A model generated the notes under the pieces. The model had not been told where the DNA came from, ran no database searches, and saw only the letters and a list, made by a program, of their open reading frames with translations. DNA of 64,000 nt. Source: Symsagittifera roscoffensis. Lineage: Eukaryota; Xenacoelomorpha; Acoela; Convolutidae. Below are positions 29,401-44,400 of the stretch, piece after piece. Position numbers and translations under genes: made by a program. Every line of letters starts with the position of its first letter. Position 1 is the first letter of the stretch. The stretch is from contig NC_087070.1 in NCBI RefSeq assembly GCF_963678635.1, positions 24,182,933-24,246,932 on the forward strand, given 5' to 3'.

Positions 29401-32400
29401 AGAACAAAACCATTATTTACAAAAGATATCAATAAGTTGAGTACTCTCAGAAATTTTTGAAAATTAAAGAATAGTTTCAAAAACATCAAATAGTGTCTCC
29501 GTTCCATTTTGATTTTCGAAGAAAGTTTTCAACACGAGATGTGCCTATCTACGTTATAGAAAGTGCTCAAAATTAAAGGATTTAAAAAAAAAGTTTTTTC
29601 TGCTTCATCGATTCTTTCAAAGGCTTATGATTCCATTTCTCGTCAAATTATAATAAATTTACGCTGTCCATTTTTCAACAGCAGCTAATGCATTGTTACA
29701 TTATGTACAAAAAGGCGACGACAAAAAAACTTCTCTTGATGTTTTCCAGGCGTTAGCGAATTGAACCAAATGGTTACTTGGTTCTATGTGTCGAACTATC
29801 GTCGAGTAACTTTATTGAATGTTGTTTCTTGAGTCATGAAAAGTTCTTTTCCGGGCCATAACTGAATCTTTGGAGATAAGTTTTCAGTTCCAGTTTGGTT
29901 GTTTTTCAGGAAAGTCGGTTGTTTTAGAATAATTAATAGTATCTCTAAAATCTATGAAAATGTTAGCTGCGTAGCAAATTGTAGTTTGTTGTTGCTGTTT
30001 TCGTCATCGAAAAAAAGGATACACCAGAATAAGTTTACCAGAACTACGATCAGCTCCAGCGTAACAGCTTGTGGTACCGCACTGTTTTCAAACCTAACTA
30101 GATCCCACCGTAGTTGATTTTTTTCGGCGAAACTTAATGCTAAATGCCATTTTGAAGCCTCATTGGTGAAGGTAAAAGTGTTTGTGCGGAATTTTAGTTC
30201 TCTATTTTTCTCTATAGTTTTTTAGTATTTATTTCAAAATGTCTTGATGCGCTCATATGTGTGCACTCAATTCTAGCGCATGTGATTTTTTCGCTCGAGA
30301 CTAGCAATGGTTATCAGTTCGGAACATAGACTTAATCTCGATAACTTCTTGTCAAACAAAATCACTTAATCATTTTTTCAGATATATTTTTTCATCTGCC
30401 AACAGACATTTTTTGAGTATGTTTGCATTTCAAAGACCGATTCTATTCTTTATTTGTTTTGCACTAGCCAGCTAACTCGCGAGCGTTATTGTATTGCTAC
30501 GGATCTTCTTTTTTCTCATCTAAGTCGCAAATAAAAGTTCAAATATTTAGTGTGAGTTATGTCATAATCACGATCTGTAGCATTGAAATTTTCAAAGAAT
30601 CTGTTCTCTGCTTTAGTTGTGGCTAGTGTTTATGGTTTAATAAGCGTCCGTGGCTGAGTGGTTAGTCCGGGGCGCAGATCGAATCTAAGACATAATTCAA
30701 GTTTTATTCTTCTTTTTCTTATTGCTCTTTATAGAGCTGCATTTTGCTCTGTTATCCCTATTTTTTTGCGATGCGCAGCTTTATCTCGGTGTAAATTTTT
30801 GGTTTTAAATTTACCTTATAATTTTCCCCGTTTTTCTTGGTGTTTTTTCGGCCTAGAAGTTTTTTTCGGTATATACTCAATCGGCTTAGTGGCATGATAT
30901 TCCATCATAGAATAAGCGAAGCAAGTTTCTATGCGCGAGAGTCTTAGTGGCATGTATTAGGGGATTAATTTTTTTCCCTAAAAAATGAAAAGAAAATTGG
31001 CTAAACGGCTGTGCTCAAAAAGTTTCGGCTTTAGTACCGCTTTGTTTCTGTGCAAATCTAACTTTCATTTTTTTTTTATTTTTCATTTGTTTTCAAAGTG
31101 AACTTATTTCAAGACAATGATATGAATGTTTTGACAGATTTAGTTTTTCTTGATCTTCCTAAAACTTCCTTTTTTTCGACTTAGCGGCTTTCGTCTCAAT
31201 TTCTGTCTGCTGTTTCGTCATGCTATGTTTGTTATATCGCAAGTGGCTCGCCTTTGCGTGTGAAAGTTTTATTTGATTGTTTGCTTTTTGCAAGAAACCA
31301 AGTTCAATAGGGGGAGTGATTGATTATCAGATCCTCACCGTGTCCTATAAGGTACACTAATGCAGTTAATGCTGCTCAAATGCGAAAATATCTAACAGCG
31401 AAATGAAACGGCCACACTCGACGGCAAGAAAATCCTTAATGAATGAACCAAATGCTTTAACACCCTCAAGATACTAATCGCCTCATTAAATATTATTAAA
31501 CCCCTCTACTTTTTCCACGCTATCAAAATTGTAAAGTGCATTTTTTACTGCAAAAACTTACTCTAAAATAATCAAATATTTAGAAGTTATCCTTTTATTT
31601 ACATTCAGTGAAAGTACTTCAACGATTTCGTGTGGTCTAGGAAGACCCCGCTGAATTCGACTTGTTAAAAGGGAGTCAACATAAATTGTGTAACCGTAAT
31701 TGTGCATTTGCAGCACTGTAATGAGTTATGTTTTTTAGCATCAGAAGTAAAAGTGAATTCGATAAGTATACTTGAGCATGACGAGAATAGAGACTGGTGC
31801 GCGTCACCATCCAGTTCCTCGGACGACTACAACTCGTTGCCGATGGGCGGATCAGTTGGACACAACCGAAGCTCTTCGCCTCCTGTGACGTCATTACATC
31901 CAAAGAGACAGATCAGATGTCACCGAGTGATGCTGTGTGCTCATAGTGACTACTTCTGCGCAATGTTCAACGCTAACATGCGAGAGGCGTCGGAGTCGCG
32001 AGTGGTGCTGGAGACAATCACTTATGACACAATGAAAACTATTGTTGACTTCGTTTATCACGGTATGCAGCGCTAATATAGTTTCCAAATGGCGACTAAA
32101 TTAAAGCATGTTGAATAAAGTGGCTCCCAGTCATTTCCGACCCACTCACTTCCGCCCCAAAAGCTGTCAGCTCCGGAAATGACTGATTTTGGGGCGGAAA
32201 GGACTGGGTTTTGGGGCGGAAATGACGGTCACGGAAAATTGTGACTCAAACGCGGACTAAAAAATGATGGATGATCGTAAAATAAATACATAGGAGCGAA
32301 CATTTGTGGCGAAGTTCTCGAGTGCACAAAAAAATTAAATAAAGTGCACTGAATAAAGCTGAACTGAATAAAGTGTGACACTGAATAAAGTGTGACTCAA

Positions 32401-35400
32401 ACACGGTTTTAGAAACTTTTTTGGAAAGGTTTCGCTAAAAAAGATACACGCTCAATATAATTTAAGATGCTATGGTCCGCAAAAAAAGATGGATGCTCGT
32501 GAAATAAATACATAGGAGTGAACCTTTGTGTGGCGAAGTTCTCGAGTGCACAAGGAAGGACGCCCATCATCATCTAACCCAACAGATTTGATTAGTTTCT
32601 TTCTTGCAGGTGAATTGAAATTGTGTGGGGATAGTGTTTGGGACATTCTGCTAGTGTCCAATTTCCTCCAGATGTCATCTTTAGTCTGTATCTGCAGTGA
32701 CTTTATTGCCAGCTCAATCTCTCTATCCAACTGCATCTCCTCATTTGACATTGCATCAAACAATAATCTATCCCAACTGAGCGATATTACATTCAACTTC
32801 ATACTGGTAAGTTCATAATAGCATTGATTTCAGGTCCAGACAAAGAATTGCAATAAAGTACTCATTCACTGTACTGGAATCATTATACAGGCTGATGCTG
32901 TCTTTCTAGTTGCGTCTCTTGCAATGATGAATGATTGCTTATGTATTTGGTAATTTGTTGGAAGTTGATTGAACGGGCATTCATGATATTAAATGATCCA
33001 CCGATCGTGAGATTGAATTAAGTTTATACATATTTTTTAAGAAACCATTAGCAAGCAACTGAGACTCAAAAAAACAACTACGAAACGTTTAAGAAACCAA
33101 TGAGTCTCAAAATTGGAGAGAAAACAAGGGCCATGATTTTTTAAAGCAAAAAGCTATTAAGAGAAGCAATTTATGCCCTGATGTTTTTGAATGCGGCGTT
33201 CATATCATAAAAAAATTAGGTCTGGAAATTCTTTACTTTTCTTACTTGATTTAGTATCGAAGCTTAAAAAGTTTGAGGTTCGTTCCCATGTGGCCTAGAT
33301 GTTGTGACGTGACCTTTGCACCCTGAATTCAGTGGTTTGGGTCCCTGGTGGACCTTGTTTTTTTTAGCGTGCAGGCAACTGAAACTTTTTTTGGGAAAAT
33401 GGAGTTGTCGGACTTTCGTTTGTTTGCTCAAGTTTTTTCAGATCAGTTGCCTTATCACGAGTTTTGCTTGTGCCCTACGCCACAGTCGTTCTAGTTGCAA
33501 GTGCAAGTGTTGTTTAATGTAATTTCAGGAGGACTTGAGAAAAAATTAATTACTTTTATAAAATGAGTTACTTTTTTTCGGCTCAACTGTTTGCTCTGGT
33601 TGTCGTCTTCGTTGTCTTACGACAAATTATGCTTTTTCCGCAAGAAACTTTCGTTTTAATTGCAAGTGCAATTGCTGTTCTATGTATTTTCAAGAGGGCT
33701 TGAAATTTTGTTATTAATAATTATTAATCTTAATGAAATTTGTCATTATTAATCTTTGGCTCCACTTGCCTGCTCAAAGATGGTCGGCTTTGTTTCCTCT
33801 TCATAAGTTTCGTTCTGTTGCTAATTTAGTGTTCAGTTCAGATTTCTGGTATTTTTTTTCAATAATGAACGTTTACCGAGTCGTATGAAAATGTAACTCT
33901 TGGTAGACCTTGTTTTTTTTTCATTTTTTAAATTTTCGTTTTCGAAATCTTATGTTATTTTTTGTATTGTGTCGTAAGTGAGTAAAAATTTATGTGCTAT
34001 CTTAAAAAACATGAGGTGTCAATGAAACGTTTCCTGCTATGCCAAGAAATAATAACCAAATTAAATAAGTTTTGTCATTAAGTATCAATAAATCAACTGA
34101 AGACAATTACTTAAGTCGTTTAATTTTGAACTTAATATCTTAAGTTTTGTGAAAGGCATATTTCGCTGTCCAATATCGATCATCAAAATGGCGCACTAAG
34201 TGGTTATATATCATATTAAAGTCCTTTTAGTCTTGATTTGACGACATTGAAAATATCATAAAATATTTTGATCAACCTTTTTATTAATGATCAATCTTTT
34301 CAAGACCTGAAAACTTGAATTTGCTCTTGTTAATTTATTTTGTTACTTTTTAGTGCCATTTTCGGATTCAACAAATTGAAAAAAAAATTAAAAGGTTCAG
34401 AACTTTTTTCGCGATTTTTCTGTTTTGAGTAATTTTTCGAGTATTTTTGTTGTCCATCTTGCCATTGTTGCAAAGAGTGTCGAATATGCTAAAGTTTTTT
34501 AATAAGGTACTTCTTAAAAGCAGGTACCACAAAAAATCATCGAAACGGGTCGAGTTTTATATCATATTAAAGCCCTTTCAATCGTGATTCGGACATTCAA
34601 AGATTTCAGTGCTGAGTAAAAACAGGTTTGAAATTTTTGATTTTTGGTCTAATTTCGAGCTAATAAGGTGAGCGTGAAGGCATACGATACCTTATTAAGC
34701 TTAATTCAAGCCGTGATAACGTAGTTTTTCTCGAGTAAAGTAAGTTTTTTGCGCCATTTTGGGAATCGGAAACAAAAAATCAAAAAAAAAATCTGCAAAA
34801 AATAAGAAAAAAAATTAACCATTTTTTTTGTTGTTCTTGTCATTTTTTTAATTGGACTGTTTACTAATTGGACTATTCGACTGTGACTGTTTTTCAACAA
34901 AAAAACAGTCAGGGTTTTCTTTTTCTTATCAAGCCTTAAAGAAAAAGGTTTTCTTGTTCTTATCAACTTGTTTTAATTTCTTATCAAGTGGTTTTCTTGT
35001 TTAATGCAGCTTAAAGGCCGGAAATGCATCATTATTAAAATCGTGAGAATAATTGCAGATGGCAAGTCGTAAAAAATCAATACCCTAAATGTCAATTCAA
35101 ATCTATTCTATGTTATGTATTTACCATCTTGTTACACTTGTTAACATGCGAGCGTTAGTTTATTAGAACCTTCTGTTTTGTCTAATCTACTCGTAAATAA
35201 AAGTGTTTATTAAAAATGTTCGCTTATTTGTGGCCTTTTTGCTACAATCAAGATCACTAGCATTGGAAATTTCATAGCATCTGTTCATAGCTTTATTTGT
35301 GGCAAATGTTTGTGATTTATTAAATGTCCGCGGTTGAGTGGTTAGTGGGTGAGATTCTTAATCTCTAGGTTGCAGATCGCAGCCGAGACGTCGACGATTT

Positions 35401-38400
35401 TTTTTGGTACTAATTTGAGGCTTATTGCTACTTTTTCTTGTTGGACCGTCCTTGTCTTTTTAAAGATGGTAGCTCTGTTTTAGGATTCGTTCTGCGAAAT
35501 CATGGAAGTGCATGGTGAAGAATTCAATGACACTGTTTCTGTTGATGCTTTGGAAGACATTGTCAGATCAGAGAGACTGAATGTAAAAAGTGAACTGCAA
35601 GTGTTGCAAGTGAGTTTAAAGTGAGCAATGGGCCATATAATATATGGTGCAGTTATTTTGCTATAAATAATACACCGCCCTATTAGTGTGTCGATTAGCA
35701 TGCCCAAGTAAAAGAATGCAGTTGACCTGCTATATCATGATTTGTTTAGTCAAATTTGCTCATTTGAACTGCGCGTTTTTGGCCGAATATTGAAATCGAA
35801 ATTGAAATTTCAGTTCCTTTAACGAATCAAGTGATCTAAGCGTATTTGTTTTTGGTCTGAATGAACTGCTAATAAAAGCATTTATCGCATAGCTAATAGC
35901 CCTTTGTGCATTTTATAAGAAGTGTAATGGCTTTTTGAAGCTCAAACAGACATTATAAAGCGACTATCATGTTTGTTTTTCTGTTTTTATATAGTTTGGT
36001 TTTGAAGAGTGAACGCTCTTATATAGGTCTTGGTGACTTTTTCCTAAAATTTGTTCACGCTCAATTTTGATTTTTCGCGGTTTGACTTGTGATTTCTTTC
36101 TGCGATCAGTGAATTTCCATTGTTAAAATTAAGGCAAACTCCACTATCGAACAGCAAAATTGTAAAAGTCACGAAAAATGTGATCAGCTTCTAATTTTGA
36201 AAATGGAAATTAATTGTCAGATTTCCCAGCGAAATAAAAGTTTTACCTATTGATCCAGTTTTCTCAAATTTGCTTAATTTTAACAAAAAAAGTCATAAAT
36301 TGTTTCTACAATTTCAACGAGCTTTAAGGGCATCTATTTTTTCTTCGAAGCAAGTCAGTTTTTTTAGTTTCCTCATGTTCATTACTCTTTTCCAAATGAT
36401 GGCTGGCTATGTTTGAGTTTGATCATTTGCATTTAAGTTACACGTTTTTCAATTGGTTGCCTGTCCGCCAGTGCATAAATCAAATGAAATGAGAAGATTA
36501 TCTAGAAAAGACTGAGTTTGGTTGGGTTTCCCTGCCATATAATCATATGAATTCGGTCTTCGAAACCATGTTTATGCTTTTTTTTCGGTATTTTAGCTGA
36601 TATATGAGACTCGGTAATATTTATGGAGGCGGTATAATAGAGGTTCCTGAAAGCCATTCTTCCTGAAGTGACGGCTTCATCACCTCTGAATGACTTCTTT
36701 CCTGCAACTATGTGAAAAGCAGATTGTATTTAATTGGAAGGGAGTGTTAGATACCAAATATCTGAGCAGAGGAAATGAATACAATCGGTCAAATTGTCTG
36801 GTACAATCGGTCAAATACGTGGTACTGCAAAATACGTGGTCGAGTTATCGAAATGAGAGTTACAGAGAATATTGATCAATTAATTTGATTAGGTGGTGAT
36901 GGACTGGGCCGATTATGACGCATCAGAGCGAGGTGTCTTTTTGCAGCGTCTTCTATTGAATGTCCGATTCCCCTACATAGACACTGATGTTAGTATTTTT
37001 CACCTTCAAACAAAGAATTTGAATACTACTAATTTTTTTCGAAGTCTGGAAAAGTAGTTAGAATGAATATTTTCAGGCTCTGACCACAATTTTGTCTCAT
37101 TACTTTGTACTGAAGCAGAATTCGGAAGCGCAACTATTTCTAAGCGAAAAAATCTGCGAACTTGCCGATTTTGTCCTCAATTGTGATCAGTCGGCCGAAC
37201 TCCCGCGACCCTCTACTCTAGATCAACTGGTGGTCGTCGGTGGTATGGAACCCAACTCTTCAGGTGAAAGACATTGCCCGTTAAATTGCGGCTTAGATTT
37301 TAAAAATAAAGCAATTAGATGCATTTGTTTCGTTTTGTGGTAAAGTGGCTCAAGCTAGTGATTCTCGAACTGGAGACCAGTTTGCGAAACCCAGTGTCTC
37401 GTATTGATCTTTTTTTAACGCTTTATTTCATGAAATATTGGATGTTAATGGATGTACCGTTTAAAGCTCTCAGTACCGTTTAAAGTTTTTTTTGCCGTTT
37501 ACCGCCTGTGTAGGCGAAGTACAACTTCGCGATCGTTTCTATCTCAAATAGCCTACTGACTGCTTCATGAGTTTGTTGATGATGTTGTGGCCACAGGTGC
37601 TAATATGATGGAGAAGCTGGATTGCCGATTGAACAAGTGGGAGAGAGTGGAGACTGAAATGAGCAGAGCTCAAGTCATGTTCGGCGCAGTGGTGCTAGAG
37701 GACCTCGATGATAGGAACAAGTGATGAGCATTATTTAAATATAATTTGTTTCATCTGAAAATCTAGTAACATTCAATGCTGAATTTGAAAGCGATTACAG
37801 CAACAGACAACTAAATATAAATCTACGATTTTGTTTTTAAAATTCCTTTCAAAATTTACTGTTGAAATGTTACCTTAAAAAATCTTAACGTTAACGCAGT
37901 GGCTGATTCGCGTTCTTGAAGTTTTGAAACAATTCATTTTTCAAAAATCAATGCACATCGCTTATGATCATGATGGCAGTAGTAGCGGGACGAACAAAAT
38001 CAGTAGTAGGCTGTATGTGGTCGGAGGAAGACAGAACTTGAGGACTATAGGACATGTGGACTGCTATGACAGTAAGGGTCACCTGGTTGACCAAGAACAT
38101 CCACGAATGATCACTTGCAGGTGTGCATGTTTATTAATAAAAGCTGCTGCATTTAAGTTGAAAACACTACTTTCTTGAAAGGAACCACTGAAAGGCGAGG
38201 TTAAAGCACAAGTCGATGTGATATTGAAGCGGCGAAGGCCCCGTTTTGACCGAGAAAGTCTGCTCCTCGAGAAATTTTGTCACAAGACAGGCTCTCAGAC
38301 ACCGACGATGATTACGACGACAGCAAATATAGCTCCGTCAGCTGCTTCTTTACCCTGTGTGCGAAAAACTATCGGAGAGTTGTGGTCAGTCTCGTAGCCT

Positions 38401-41400
38401 TTCAACAAGTCTGCTTTCTTTTTGGGGTGCATTTCGTACAGTTTTGGTTTTGAAATGAAAGGTTGGATGTTGCGGAACAATCCTACAATAGATAAATTGA
38501 GACCTTGTGTTTGGTTGCCTCTTTCGTGCGATTTTTTCTATTGTTTGGTACTGATATTCTCATTTAGTTTCTGGTGTGATGATATTCGGGCTGTCTCATG
38601 ATTTTTGCTAATTTCTAATACCTTTTCCAGTTTCCCACTTTTGCTTAAAATTACAGACTCTTCTCCCATTATGCTTTCTTTTGAAACTGAAATCATGAAA
38701 AAGTTGTTTTAATTAGTACACAGGTAATGGACGTGACGCAAAATATTATGAAGAACTACATTATGCTTTCCTTTGAAAAAGAGATCGTATCTTCTTGATG
38801 AGGTGGCTCTTTTCATAGATTAATTAGAAACGGAGGAGTCATTAAAGATTTATTTAAATTTGTAATGACTGTAAATCGTTCTTACTCAAGAATAATTTGA
38901 ATACAGATCGATCTGATTGGCACGAAGATAAATGGCATTATTTTAACCGCTTTTTCATATTTGAGGTATGATGTTAAGAGAACTAAACCTAATAAATTCC
39001 TCAAATCGTCAGTAGCTCACCGCCCGGTATCAATTTTAAGCCCAGGTGTTGAAATTTTAGAATCTTTAATTCGCCCAATCCTAAGTAAACACCTACCGAA
39101 AGCCGACCACCAACGTGGCTTTCGACCGACGCACTCAACCTCTACGGCGTTATCAGTCCTCGAGTTTTTATCAATGCTGGTTCTAGACAAAGGCCACCCA
39201 CTAGAACAGCTTTGATCACGCTTGACTTGTCTAAAGCTTTCGACATGGTCTGTCATCGATCTCTCTTGGATATCTTATTTTCAAGTGTTTTTTTAATTGT
39301 TCAGTAAACGCTGGTTTTCAAGTTGTGTGCATGAAAGTGTTTTTTAAGCTTTTTGAAACATCGATCCTCCTGGCTTTTCGTTTGCTTTTGCTGTTTTCTA
39401 TAATCTGAAATCCAACCAGCATAAATTTGGTCGATTATTTGTTGATTTGGCAATAAAAGCCTATTCGGAAGCCGTTTGGGCTTTCGCGTACCAATAGTTA
39501 CTAAATCGAAGTTTGTTTGAACTCACTTCCTCTCGTTTGATCTCACAACTATTTTTGGGCTCTTCTGCTTTTAACGAATTTGCTAATGTGGGGTATTGAT
39601 GATATGTGAGAGCTAAATGGGGCAGAGTCCTGTTCTTATGTGAAGAAATCTTATCCTTAAAAAAAACAGGTTTCTTCAAGCTGCTAACAAGTTGCACGGG
39701 TTTTTTCTATCAATCCACTAAAAATCAAGAACACTAAAATTCCTGTAGTTTGATAAATATTAACGAAATTTATTCGAAGTTTACAGGCAGTGTTTTAACT
39801 GAATCTTTTTTTTTTGGACAACGAGTAGTAATTATTATTTAGCAAAGACATGATTTATGGGAAATTGAATGGATTTCAACTTGGGTCCTCCTTAAATTGG
39901 TTCAGAAAAAAAAATTCGTAATTTTTTCTGGATGTGGAATAATTTACATTTGCGAAAAGTTGATCATTTAATTGGCGATCTTTATGCAATAGAATGTTTG
40001 TTCTAATTTTTTTTTGCTGATTAGCTATTTCAGAAATGAGCGTGATCGAATTTATTTATGAAATTTCTGAGTGTATAATGATGTTATGTAATCAAGCAAA
40101 ATCCAAACCCGAACAGGCAGAATTTTGTGCTCGAGTTTTTAATTTGTCGAAGATGGAATTTTGAACACACCGCAGCAGGCTTCAACAGAGAGCTGAGTTG
40201 TTTTTCTAATGTAAAGATTAGCTTTTCTGATATCGTACTCGAAATCACGGCCGAAGATTATAAATGGCTGAGTACTAGACAATTAATAAACATGGGTTCT
40301 AAATTAGATGATGCAATATTCCGGTGTGTGTAGATGGTTTTGATGTCCTGTGCCATTTGTCTCTAAATGCTTTGAACCTGATTATGATATGTTAGTTGGT
40401 TGTCAATAAGGACGCCTTAACTTTCAATTTCATTAGCCTCGTTTTCAATTTGACACTAACTTGAATTATTTCTTGTTTTTTTTTATTCAACCAAAGCTTG
40501 TGTTATCGTATGAACTCTCTTTTTCTTCCACCTAAGTCGCAAATTTTGTTGCGACGTACAAATTTTTGCGACAAAATGTGTTCATTTTGAAAGTTCATTA
40601 TGATCAATAACCAGCTATTAAGTAGAGCCAATGCTAAGGATATTAACACAGACTTGTGTATTACTAATAGCACTTAAGCTTCAAGGTATCATGAATCCAT
40701 AGAGTAGAGGTAGGGAAGGAGATCAGCAAAAAAATAAAAGGGCTCAAACCTGGCCAGGTCGGATGTTTTTTAAGAACGTTTTCACTAGTTAACATGCGTC
40801 CGCTCTATAAATTGAGGCATGTTATTTAGTAAATTTCTTTTTAGAAATGACTGGTACTGCTAATGCGTCATAATTGGCTCACATCACTTGGCAATTATGT
40901 AGACTCATAATTGGCGTGCGTTACCTAAGAAAATTTGTAGACTCAAAGTTTTACCCTTTCAATTTTCCCCATTAGCGTTATCGGTCATTTTTTTTGCTTG
41001 TGTATGCGAAGTGCAACTTCGTCTCTGTGTTGAAAGGTTCCCAAAAACAATAAACTCCTGATTTGACTTTCAATGGGTGTTGGTTATCCTGATTGACTTT
41101 CAATGAGTGTTGGTTAAAATAGTGCAATTAATTAGCGATGTCCTTTTTGAAACTCTTTTTGCAATGGTATATATTATTTTTTAACGTTAGTGAGCACTTT
41201 TGTATCATCTGCATTTTTGTATCATAGCATTTTTGTATCATATCACAGTTTATCGTTTTGTTCATATCATTGACATACAGATTAATAAAAAAGTTCTTAG
41301 TACTGTACCTTGAGAAACTCCTCTTAAGTCTCTGAGCCAATCTGTTTCTGTTCCATTTAAGATAGTTTATGATGTCTGTTTGTGAAATATCTCTTTAAGT

Positions 41401-44400
41401 TTATGGCAGTTGAGTCAAAGACTAAGTATTCTACTTTTGCTAACAGAAAAGTATGATGAATTGAGTTGAAAACTTTAAATAAATCAAGAAGAGCACCCAC
41501 AACAAGCGTCTTATAATCGACTTGTTTTGATTGTTTGTTAGAAATTTTTAGTTTGAAATCCAAATGGATGTTTCTTATCAAATGGAATTTATCTCGGTCC
41601 TCAGTCATTTAATGTTGAAGATTTTTTTCAAAAGTTTTCGCTAGTGCATGAGTTTTAGATACTGGTCTGTAGTTTGTTGCATATTCGGTATCCCCATTTT
41701 TGAACAAAGATGTAATGTTCGCCAATTTAAGTCTATCCGGAAAAGTATCGAGATCGAGGTATTCATTCACTAATTGTGTTACTTGAGACACTATTTCCTT
41801 GGCCGCATCATGTAAGGCTCATCTGTTCTTTCAGAAGGACCCAAGGATTTTTTTCTCATAACTTCTCTTATTTTTATTTTCTCAAATTGAAATATACTGT
41901 AAAAGGAACTTTTAACAAGCCAGCGAACTTAACTGAATCTTTGAAATGCGTCTAGTATGTTTAACTGAATCTTTGAAATGCGTCAAATGTGATTGAAACA
42001 TTTGCTTCTCTTTATACTGGTCGGTTGGGAAATAGAAAAATCAATATTATTTAATTTGGGCTATTTCCTCTTTAGACAAGGTCTCTCTGTCTGCGTACTG
42101 GGAGGTAAACTCTTTGACAACAACAACAGCAGCAGTAATGACGACAGAAGAGTATTCGCCATTGGAGGCCACGATGGATGGAACTACTTGAACTCGGTGG
42201 AGGCCATAAATGTCAATGAACTACAGGGTAAAGCGAAGGGAGGGTGGGTTTCAGCAAAGAGTATGAAGTCTACGAGAGCAAATAGTGGCTGTGCCGTCAT
42301 TGGAAAAATGTTAGTTGGACGATTCAAGTTTACAAGACGCCCTTTTATCAGCACTAGGTCGGATTTTACTTGATGAATTAGTCTCGAATGAAAGGAATCT
42401 GTCTAATTCAGTATTACATATTCACCCCATAGGAAGTTTAGGCAAAATAATTTACAGGCAGAATAAGTTTGGTTCAACTTAAATAGCAACGTAGGTACAA
42501 TACTAGCGTTTCTCGATACTCTGGAAAAAAAACTATATTAGATGTAGTGACAGTTAGGGGTTTTTAATATCTGTTGAATACAAAGCAATATAAAGATGTA
42601 AACTGGGTATTTTTTTGTTTTAAGACCCTAAATCTATTTGCAAAAGAAGCAACAGCTCTCTTTTTTGCCAAAACAATTCCAATTTTTCATCATTTGTAAA
42701 TCAAAAGTCGCTGTAATCAAGCCTTGCTAAACTCTTAAAACAAACCAGAACTTTGAAAAATAACTCTTGGAACCTCGTTTTGATGTGAAGTGATAAGCCA
42801 CATGTTTTGTTTAAGTATCTTCGTGTGTGGAGGAAGAGATGGCAGCTACGTGCTCTCTTCAGTTGAGAGGTATGACTCATTGGAAGACAGATGGACTTAC
42901 TGTGCTGCCATGCATGTACAAAGGGCCCATGCATCAGTGGCATCTCTGTCCTCTCTTTTATATGTATGTGGGGGTACCACCTCTCACACTCAATCGCTGT
43001 CACAGTTCAACCGCTGCACTGCGCTGGACTCGTGCGAAAGGTATTTCAATTTACACTTGATATAGATGTAGAACTTTATTCCAAGGTTTTGAAGGTTACG
43101 TGTATGTATTTTTGGGCAGCAATATTTAAGGTTTCCTTTGTTAAGTGCCAATGAACGAAACGAAGACACTTATTCAGGGCTTGTGGTTTCTTGTTCTTGT
43201 TTTTTGTTTCAGTTGAAAAAATTCGTTTTGTTAAAAACAAGTTTGATTTATCGCTGTTTAATTTTTGCACCGACTTTCGAAAATTTATGCTTGGTGTGTT
43301 TTTTTTTCGGTCAATTTTTCGGCGATCGCAATAATAGTTTTCAGCGAAGCAATTTCATGGCCCATTGAAGATATGGACTCCCTGAAATCAAACTTGAAGA
43401 GAAATTTTACCTCGAATCTTTTTTTGTAAAGTTTTGCCAGTTCGAAAGTTGCCAATTTGGCCAGGCTCTGGACTAATTTGTGCGTGCTTTCTAGCTTTTA
43501 TCCATAATCCTGAAAGCGCAACGCGATTTGTTTCTGGGTAGCGAATTATCCCGCACAACAAAATTGTTCCAAATTGAATTGAGGCTAGCTAATTGGGCGT
43601 ATTATTTTCGCACGACTGAAATTTTCACACTTGGTCTTAAATATTGTCCGAAAATTTTAGTTATTCAAAAAAATTTTTTCCCTAAAAACTATTCGATATA
43701 GATTAAGGGGCAATCGGAACATTCAGAGCTTTGCCCTGATATACGACCGGTCTTGTCGTAACGAAAGTAACGGAATATTTGTGCTCGGGGTGGTTTTTTT
43801 CTTCAGACAATTTTCGACTTTTTAACTATACACTTTTGACGGAATTTTTTCTATGAGTCAAAAAGTATTGTTTTCTTGTGCTTAGATTTGAAAAAAAAAG
43901 TTCGTTAAGTTATGGGGGCTGAAAGATTACCATTTTGGTCAATTAGGGATCATTAACGCGCGATATATTGCGCGCTATTAACGCTGAAGCTGAGAATTAA
44001 TCCGTCATAGAAATCATTCCAAATTGGTTGAAGGAAGCTTATTTGCCATAATTGATTTGTTATTATGAGCGAAATTTATCACTTTGTTCTCTATATGGTG
44101 TGGGGGGATGATTTTCACGAAAAAACCTCAATTTAGTTTTATTAAATCTAATTTTTTCCTGTTATTACTGCTCCTTAGACCTTAAAAGGCAGTCGGAACA
44201 TTCAGGGCTTCGCCATGATACGAGCAGTCTTCTTAATGTTTAGAATTAATTTGCTAAAAGGAAGGCAAATGACGCGAACTAATTACTCTGGAATAATCTG
44301 AAACGTCCTTGTTCTCCTATGGAAGTTTATAGCATATAGCTTGCTTGTGCTATTAACTCCATAAGCGAACAAGGATTATTCCAGTGTAATTAGTTAGTAT

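Larger units (their letters stand above)
26480..31744 (+). other. Kelch gene intron 1 (5.3 kb), repeat-rich
   Basis: No coding exon is supported. It holds copies of the ATATATCA repeat family (27.8 and 28.1 kb), a 28-bp palindrome (28486-28513), TTTTAAAAC-rich sequence at 28150-28200 and a SINE-like unit at 30.5-30.7 kb. Confidence 0.7.

Noticed and set aside
35325-35391. A tRNA gene with anticodon CTT
   Set aside because: The acceptor stem does not pair, and the related unit at 30466 lacks the anticodon arm; a SINE promoter is likelier.
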